Assembly: GCA_947632255.1 (NCBI GenBank)
Contig: CANROL010000037.1
Location: forward strand, 1-9,031
Direction: 5' to 3'
Source: an uncultured Bacilli bacterium
Lineage (GTDB): Bacteria; Bacillota_I; Bacilli_A; RF39; UBA660
DNA: 9,031 bases
This document shows positions 5,591 through 9,031 of this stretch, one piece after another. Below the pieces are notes generated by a model that was not told the DNA's origin, did not search any database, and saw nothing but the letters and a program-made list of their open reading frames with translations. Made by a program: the position numbers and the translations under genes. Numbering within the stretch: position 1 is the stretch's first letter; each line of letters opens with the position of its first letter.

Positions 5591-7912
5591 TTATCCTTCA
5601 ACTTCTAAATTATGTTGTTTTAAATGTTCATATAAACGTTCTTTAAATGATTGTAAATCTTTTTGCTCTAAAGTTTTATTATTACTTCCTAAAATATATC
5701 TAATCGTGTATTTATTTTGATAAACATCTTTTAATTCATAACTTTTTATTAAATTACTTCTAAATTCTTTTAATATATTATCTAAATCTTGATATTTTTG
5801 TTTATCTAACTTAATGGTATAATCTAAGCTAACAGTTGGATATTTACTAATTTCTTGAGCTAATTTATCTTCTTTATTTATATTAACATATTTATCAAAA
5901 TCAATATCAAGCATAACAACTGTTTTCTTTTTAGCTAATTTATTAGTACAAACTTTATTTAAAACATTAATTTGCCCCACTATATCATCATTAATAACCA
6001 TATTTTTACTTAAATTTTGCTCATAATATTCTAAAACATCATTATTTTCCATATATTTAATTTCTTTATTTTTAAGAATTTTAAATAAGTATTTGCCAAT
6101 ATATTTAGCTTCATTATAAATATCTTCTAATTTCTTTTCTTCATCAGTTAATATAATACTTAATACTCTTTTATTTTCATTATTCTTAATAATGGTACCA
6201 ATTTCCATTATTTTAAAACTATTATAATTTTTAAAATTTTCCATAACAATATTTAACAATGAAAAACTTAAATCATCCCTTAAAATATTATTTGTATCTT
6301 TACCTAATAATTTAACATTATCTTTCTTAATATTTAATTCTTTTAATAAATTTGTATCATACCAAATATAACTATGAACTTCATGAATATCAAATTTTTC
6401 AGCCAGTAATCTTTTAGCTTCATATTCTTGCGTAAAGATATTTTCATGTTCGGTACTTATTAAATCTAATTTAAGAGGTCTTGACTCAAATTTTTCTAAG
6501 CCATAAATTCTAGCTATTTCCTCAATTAAATCTTCTTTTATAGCAATATCTTTGGTAGCTCTAAATGTTGGTACGATAACATCTATTAAATCATTATTAA
6601 TACTAACTTTAAAACCTAATTTTTCTAAAATATTTTTGATATCAGCATCTGGTACAGTAACACCCATATATTTATTTAAAGTAGCTTTATCTAAAGTTAT
6701 TTCTTTTTCTTCTAATTTATTAGGATAAACATCAGTTAAATTAGAAGCTATTTCCATATTAGGATTTTCTTTTTTAAGTAAATATGCTAAACGTTTTAAA
6801 GCAATAATAGTTAAATTAGGATCCAAACTTTTTTCATAACGCGCACTAGCTTCTGTTCTTAAGCCTAAACTAACAGCACCCCTTCTTATAATACCTGCAT
6901 TAAAGCAAGCACTTTCTAAGAATACACTAGTTGTATCATCTAATATTTCACTATCTAAACCACCCATAATACCCGCGATACCAAAGTATTTATCAGCATT
7001 TTTAATCATTAAAATATCTTTAGTTAAGGTTCTTTCTACCCCATCTAAGGTAGTATATTTATCCCCATCTTTCGCCGTATCAACTACAATATTTTTAACA
7101 ACACGAGAGTCAAAAGCATGCATTGGTTGCCCTAATTCTAGCATTAAATAATTAGTTAAATCAACAAGAAGAGATATAGAACGCATACCAACATAATATA
7201 AAAATATTTGCATATCTAAAGGAGTTTTATTATTCATAATATTATCAATTTTTAGCCCACAATAACGCATACATTTATTACTATCTTTAATAACAATATC
7301 TAAATCACTTTTATTATTTTCAATTTCTAATAATTCAATTGGTAATAGTTCATGATTAGTAATAGCACATATTTCTCTTGCTATTCCATAGTGGCCCCAT
7401 AAATCCGGACGATTAGTTAAACTTTTATTATCTATTTCCACGATTATATCATCAATTGGTAAATATTCTTTAATATCACGACCATTTTCCCAGTCACTAG
7501 GTAGTTCTAAAATACCATCATGGTTATCACTTATACTAAGTTCTTTACCACTGCAGCACATTCCATTTGATACAATACCTCTTAAAGGACGAGCTGTAAT
7601 TTCAATATTATCAATATTTCCCCCAACTTTAACTAAGGCCGTCTTTAAACCAACTCTAACATTTGGTGCTCCACATACAACTTGAAGATCTTCTTTCCCG
7701 ACATTAACTTTTAAAACGTGCATGTGATCACTATCAGGATGAGGCTCACACTCCATAATCTCGGCTACAACTACTCCATCAAAAGTATTGCCAACCACTT
7801 TTACATCTTCAACTTCTGCCGTTCTAATTGTAAAAGTATTCCATATATTAAGCCAATCTATATTTTCACTATTTTTAATATGGCTTTTAAGTTTATTACA
7901 AGATATTAACAT
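5591..7912 (-). CDS. pheT: Phenylalanine-tRNA ligase beta subunit
   Basis: PheT forms the (alpha-beta)2 phenylalanyl-tRNA synthetase with PheS; it binds tRNA-Phe and edits mischarged Tyr. Length (773) is near the bacterial norm. In order: an OB-fold tRNA-binding domain (about 40-150, with EPHPDSDHMHVLKVN), the B3/B4 editing domain (about 205-365), B5 (about 400-470), the catalytic-like core (about 480-680) and the C-terminal ferredoxin-like anticodon domain (about 682-773, with SKYPTVSLD). The positions matching known editing residues are kept: H265 in GQPMHAFD, E333 in FLESA and T353 in RTEAS, so editing should work. AAAGGAGGAAAATAAT before the ATG is a strong ribosome site. No promoter or terminator is clear between dinD and pheT, so it is probably read from the pheS promoter. 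Confidence 0.97.
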   Translation of the reverse strand: MLISCNKLKSHIKNSENIDWLNIWNTFTIRTAEVEDVKVVGNTFDGVVVAEIMECEPHPDSDHMHVLKVNVGKEDLQVVCGAPNVRVGLKTALVKVGGNIDNIEITARPLRGIVSNGMCCSGKELSISDNHDGILELPSDWENGRDIKEYLPIDDIIVEIDNKSLTNRPDLWGHYGIAREICAITNHELLPIELLEIENNKSDLDIVIKDSNKCMRYCGLKIDNIMNNKTPLDMQIFLYYVGMRSISLLVDLTNYLMLELGQPMHAFDSRVVKNIVVDTAKDGDKYTTLDGVERTLTKDILMIKNADKYFGIAGIMGGLDSEILDDTTSVFLESACFNAGIIRRGAVSLGLRTEASARYEKSLDPNLTIIALKRLAYLLKKENPNMEIASNLTDVYPNKLEEKEITLDKATLNKYMGVTVPDADIKNILEKLGFKVSINNDLIDVIVPTFRATKDIAIKEDLIEEIARIYGLEKFESRPLKLDLISTEHENIFTQEYEAKRLLAEKFDIHEVHSYIWYDTNLLKELNIKKDNVKLLGKDTNNILRDDLSFSLLNIVMENFKNYNSFKIMEIGTIIKNNENKRVLSIILTDEEKKLEDIYNEAKYIGKYLFKILKNKEIKYMENNDVLEYYEQNLSKNMVINDDIVGQINVLNKVCTNKLAKKKTVVMLDIDFDKYVNINKEDKLAQEISKYPTVSLDYTIKLDKQKYQDLDNILKEFRSNLIKSYELKDVYQNKYTIRYILGSNNKTLEQKDLQSFKERLYEHLKQHNLEVEG

Positions 7913-7965
7913 ATTATTTTCCTCCTTTTAATATTTTGTTTCTACTTTTTCTTTCTTTTTATACT

Positions 7966-8001
7966 ATCATTTTTCCCAAATGGGAAAAATGATCATTAAT
8001 A
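7966..8001. repeat. Palindromic repeat, intergenic copy
   Basis: Arms ATCATTTTTCCCA (7966-7978) and TGGGAAAAATGAT (7981-7993) are perfectly complementary around two bases. Together with the next eight bases it matches 8655-8690 inside dinD at 33 of 36 positions. In the same orientation as dinD it would read DHFSHLGKMI and then a stop, against DHFSQVGKMI in the gene. It is not followed by a T run on the minus strand, so it is not a usual terminator. Confidence 0.85.
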
Positions 8002-8036
8002 TTAATTTTTCTAGATAACGAATATTCCCATTGTTT
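7996..8036 (-). repeat. Decayed duplicate of the pheS 3' end, downstream of dinD
   Basis: These 41 bases match 8884-8935 with 39 identities and one 11-base gap. They cover the pheS codons for N-S-G-D-I-R-Y-L-E (here N-N-G-N-I-R-Y-L-E) plus TTAATATTAA after the gene. The duplicate starts at the dinD stop codon. In the pheS frame it would run on through the palindrome to a TGA at 7967-7969. The two substitutions (8026, 8031) and the 11-base loss suggest it is no longer under coding constraint. Confidence 0.85.
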
Positions 8037-8869
8037 TATTTTGCTTCTAATTCCTTTATAATAATTTTTTCTTTTGTTAATTCTTTAAGACTTTTTTTAG
8101 GTTTAGGTAAGTTTTCAGGTAATGTTCCTCCATTTTCTTGAATAACTTTCCTAATATTTTTTCCAATAGTATAATGAGCTTTATTTGCTTCTTTTTCCGT
8201 TTTAATGTTTTCTCTATTTAATTTAGCTTCGGTTTGAGTAATACGAAATAAATTGGCAGCTAGTTCTTCACTACCCATATTATCTAAAATGTCTTCTCGA
8301 TATCTTAAGCCTTTTCTTTTAGCTATATCATCTGCAGTTTCACCACCATATAAGCCCTTGTAACCAAAGTTATGAAATCTATCAAAATTTTTAACTCCAG
8401 CATTTTTGGCAGCTTGATTTAAAGATAAATTCCCTTTTTTAGTTAAATTTCTTTGATATAATCTCTTTTCATCTTCCGATAATTTACTATATTCCATTTC
8501 AGAAATTTCTTGTTTCCTAGTTTGTACCGCAAAATAAGTTTGCCCAAGCGCTACACATTCTTTTCTGGGATCTGCATTTTGAACAATTAAGTAACAAGCA
8601 TATCTTGATAACTCATAATCTAATATTTTTCTTTCAGCCCCTTTAGCTAATTTTATCATTTTTCCCACTTGGGAAAAATGATCATCAATAAGATTATTAC
8701 TTTTTTCACAAGCCACTTTAGCATTTTCTATAACATTAATAAATTTATCCCATCTTTTATATTCAAGAGCAATCATCAATTCTCTAGCATACCAAAATTC
8801 GATACCATATTGGTTTATATGTTTTATATTTTCAAAATTTTTTTCATTATATTTTATAATTTTATTCAT
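8036..8869 (-). CDS. dinD: DNA damage-inducible protein D-like protein, inserted between pheS and pheT
   Basis: A 277-residue DinD-family protein. In E. coli, DinD is an SOS-induced protein that interferes with RecA filaments; the role here is not known. The N-terminal Bro-N-like half has IKHINQYGIEFWYARELMIALEY, DDHFSQVGKMI, then LSRYACYLIVQN-DPRK and LGQTYFAVQTRKQE, all family hallmarks. The C-terminal half has HNFGYKGLYGG, KGLRYREDILDNMGSEELAANLFRITQTEAKL and GGTLPENLPKPKKS. Length is as usual. An ATG four codons earlier (8881) has AAGG directly against it, which is too close. The ATG at 8869 has AAGGA 11 bases upstream and matches where the family normally begins. The gene starts 20 bases after pheS, and no SOS box is visible, so it is probably transcribed with pheS and pheT. 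Repeats on both sides suggest it was acquired. Confidence 0.88.
   Translation of the reverse strand: MNKIIKYNEKNFENIKHINQYGIEFWYARELMIALEYKRWDKFINVIENAKVACEKSNNLIDDHFSQVGKMIKLAKGAERKILDYELSRYACYLIVQNADPRKECVALGQTYFAVQTRKQEISEMEYSKLSEDEKRLYQRNLTKKGNLSLNQAAKNAGVKNFDRFHNFGYKGLYGGETADDIAKRKGLRYREDILDNMGSEELAANLFRITQTEAKLNRENIKTEKEANKAHYTIGKNIRKVIQENGGTLPENLPKPKKSLKELTKEKIIIKELEAK
8655..8690. repeat. Palindromic repeat, copy inside dinD codons
   Basis: Arms ATCATTTTTCCCA (8655-8667) and TGGGAAAAATGAT (8670-8682) pair perfectly around CT. The palindrome encodes the conserved DinD segment H-F-S-Q-V-G-K-M-I. An almost identical copy stands at 7966-8001, in the intergenic region beyond the gene. Confidence 0.85.
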
Positions 8870-8883
8870 GGTAACATTCATCC

Positions 8884-8935
8884 TTAATATTAATCTATAT
8901 CAAAGTTTTCTAGATAACGAATATCCCCACTGTTT
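8884..8935 (-). repeat. pheS 3' end, intact copy of the duplicated segment
   Basis: This is the living copy: the last codons of pheS, its stop and TTAATATTAA. It includes 11 bases (8895-8905) missing from the downstream duplicate at 7996-8036. The two copies bracket dinD with a unit length of about 890-900 bases. Confidence 0.85.
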
Positions 8936-9031
8936 AAAACACGAATATCACTTATTTTATATTTCATCATGGCTAGTCTAGTTAAACCAATTCCAAAAGC
9001 AAAACCAGTATAAATATTAGGATCTATTCCT
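8890..9031 (-). CDS. pheS: Phenylalanine-tRNA ligase alpha subunit, C-terminal end (cut by window edge)
   Basis: The last 46 residues of PheS, the catalytic subunit that activates Phe and charges tRNA-Phe. Motif 3 of class II synthetases is clear in GFAFGIGLTRLAMMKY, preceded by GIDPNIYT and followed by ISDIR and GDIRYLENF, as in PheS C-termini. The end (ENFDID) looks like a normal PheS ending, so the gene is intact here. The stop is TAA at 8890-8892. The downstream neighbour is dinD rather than pheT, with the duplicated tail lying beyond dinD. Confidence 0.95.
   Translation of the reverse strand, partial: GIDPNIYTGFAFGIGLTRLAMMKYKISDIRVLNSGDIRYLENFDID

Noticed and set aside
7966..7993. Palindrome after dinD as a transcription terminator
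   Set aside because: On the minus strand it is followed by AGTATAAAAAG and not a U run. Terminating here would also cut off pheT, which has no promoter of its own that I can see.
8669..8887. Plus-strand open frame of 72 codons opposite the dinD start
   Set aside because: Its product is only runs of Phe, Ile and Asn, mirroring AT-rich dinD codons, and dinD is clearly the real gene.
7913..8935. dinD as part of an insertion sequence or transposon
   Set aside because: There are no terminal inverted repeats around dinD and no transposase or integrase. The flanking repeats are copies of the pheS tail, not a short target duplication.
1..9031. CRISPR arrays, tRNA genes or rRNA
   Set aside because: No regularly spaced direct repeats, no tRNA cloverleaf and no rRNA-like stretch were seen in the window.

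Overview
The window is strongly AT-rich DNA with every recognisable protein gene on the minus strand, so it reads right to left. Gene content (tilS, ftsE, ftsX, pheS, pheT), purine-rich Shine-Dalgarno sites and TTGACA/TATAAT-type promoters point to a low-GC Bacillota-like bacterium. TGA is a genuine stop (ftsX ends in TGA inside the ATGA overlap with the next gene) and tryptophan is read from TGG. The standard code therefore applies, not the Mycoplasma code. FtsEX with a peptidoglycan hydrolase implies a cell wall. An uncultured gut Bacilli-type lineage would fit, but this is an inference.

Layout in transcription order (right to left). (1) The pheS 3' end (8890-9031), then a dinD-like gene (8036-8869), then pheT (5591-7912). 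dinD is an intruder in the usually adjacent pheS-pheT pair. It is bracketed by two copies of the pheS 3' end, one intact and one decayed. A 13-bp-arm palindrome that lies inside dinD codons recurs just beyond the decayed copy. (2) A small unknown protein (5162-5527) with its own near-consensus promoter, which abuts the pheT stop, and a terminator that overlaps its last codons. (3) A small exported TasA/camelysin-like protein (4445-5083) with its own promoter and terminator. (4) A compact operon of ftsE, ftsX, a coiled-coil M23 peptidase and an unrecognised 253-residue protein (760-4334), with overlapping or nearly abutting genes, ending in a terminator at 723-749. (5) A region of about 410 bp with no protein gene, holding a probable structured non-coding RNA closed by a perfect 13-bp stem (472-685). 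(6) The start of tilS (1-346), with its own promoter.

Functionally, PheS and PheT form phenylalanyl-tRNA synthetase and TilS makes the lysidine of tRNA-Ile, so both edges concern translation. In the centre, FtsE (ATPase) and FtsX (membrane subunit) most likely gate the secreted M23 hydrolase at the division site. The 253-residue protein is co-transcribed with them and has no known role.

The most unusual parts are the dinD insertion with its flanking pheS-tail duplication, the palindrome shared between coding and intergenic DNA, and the unidentified structured RNA.
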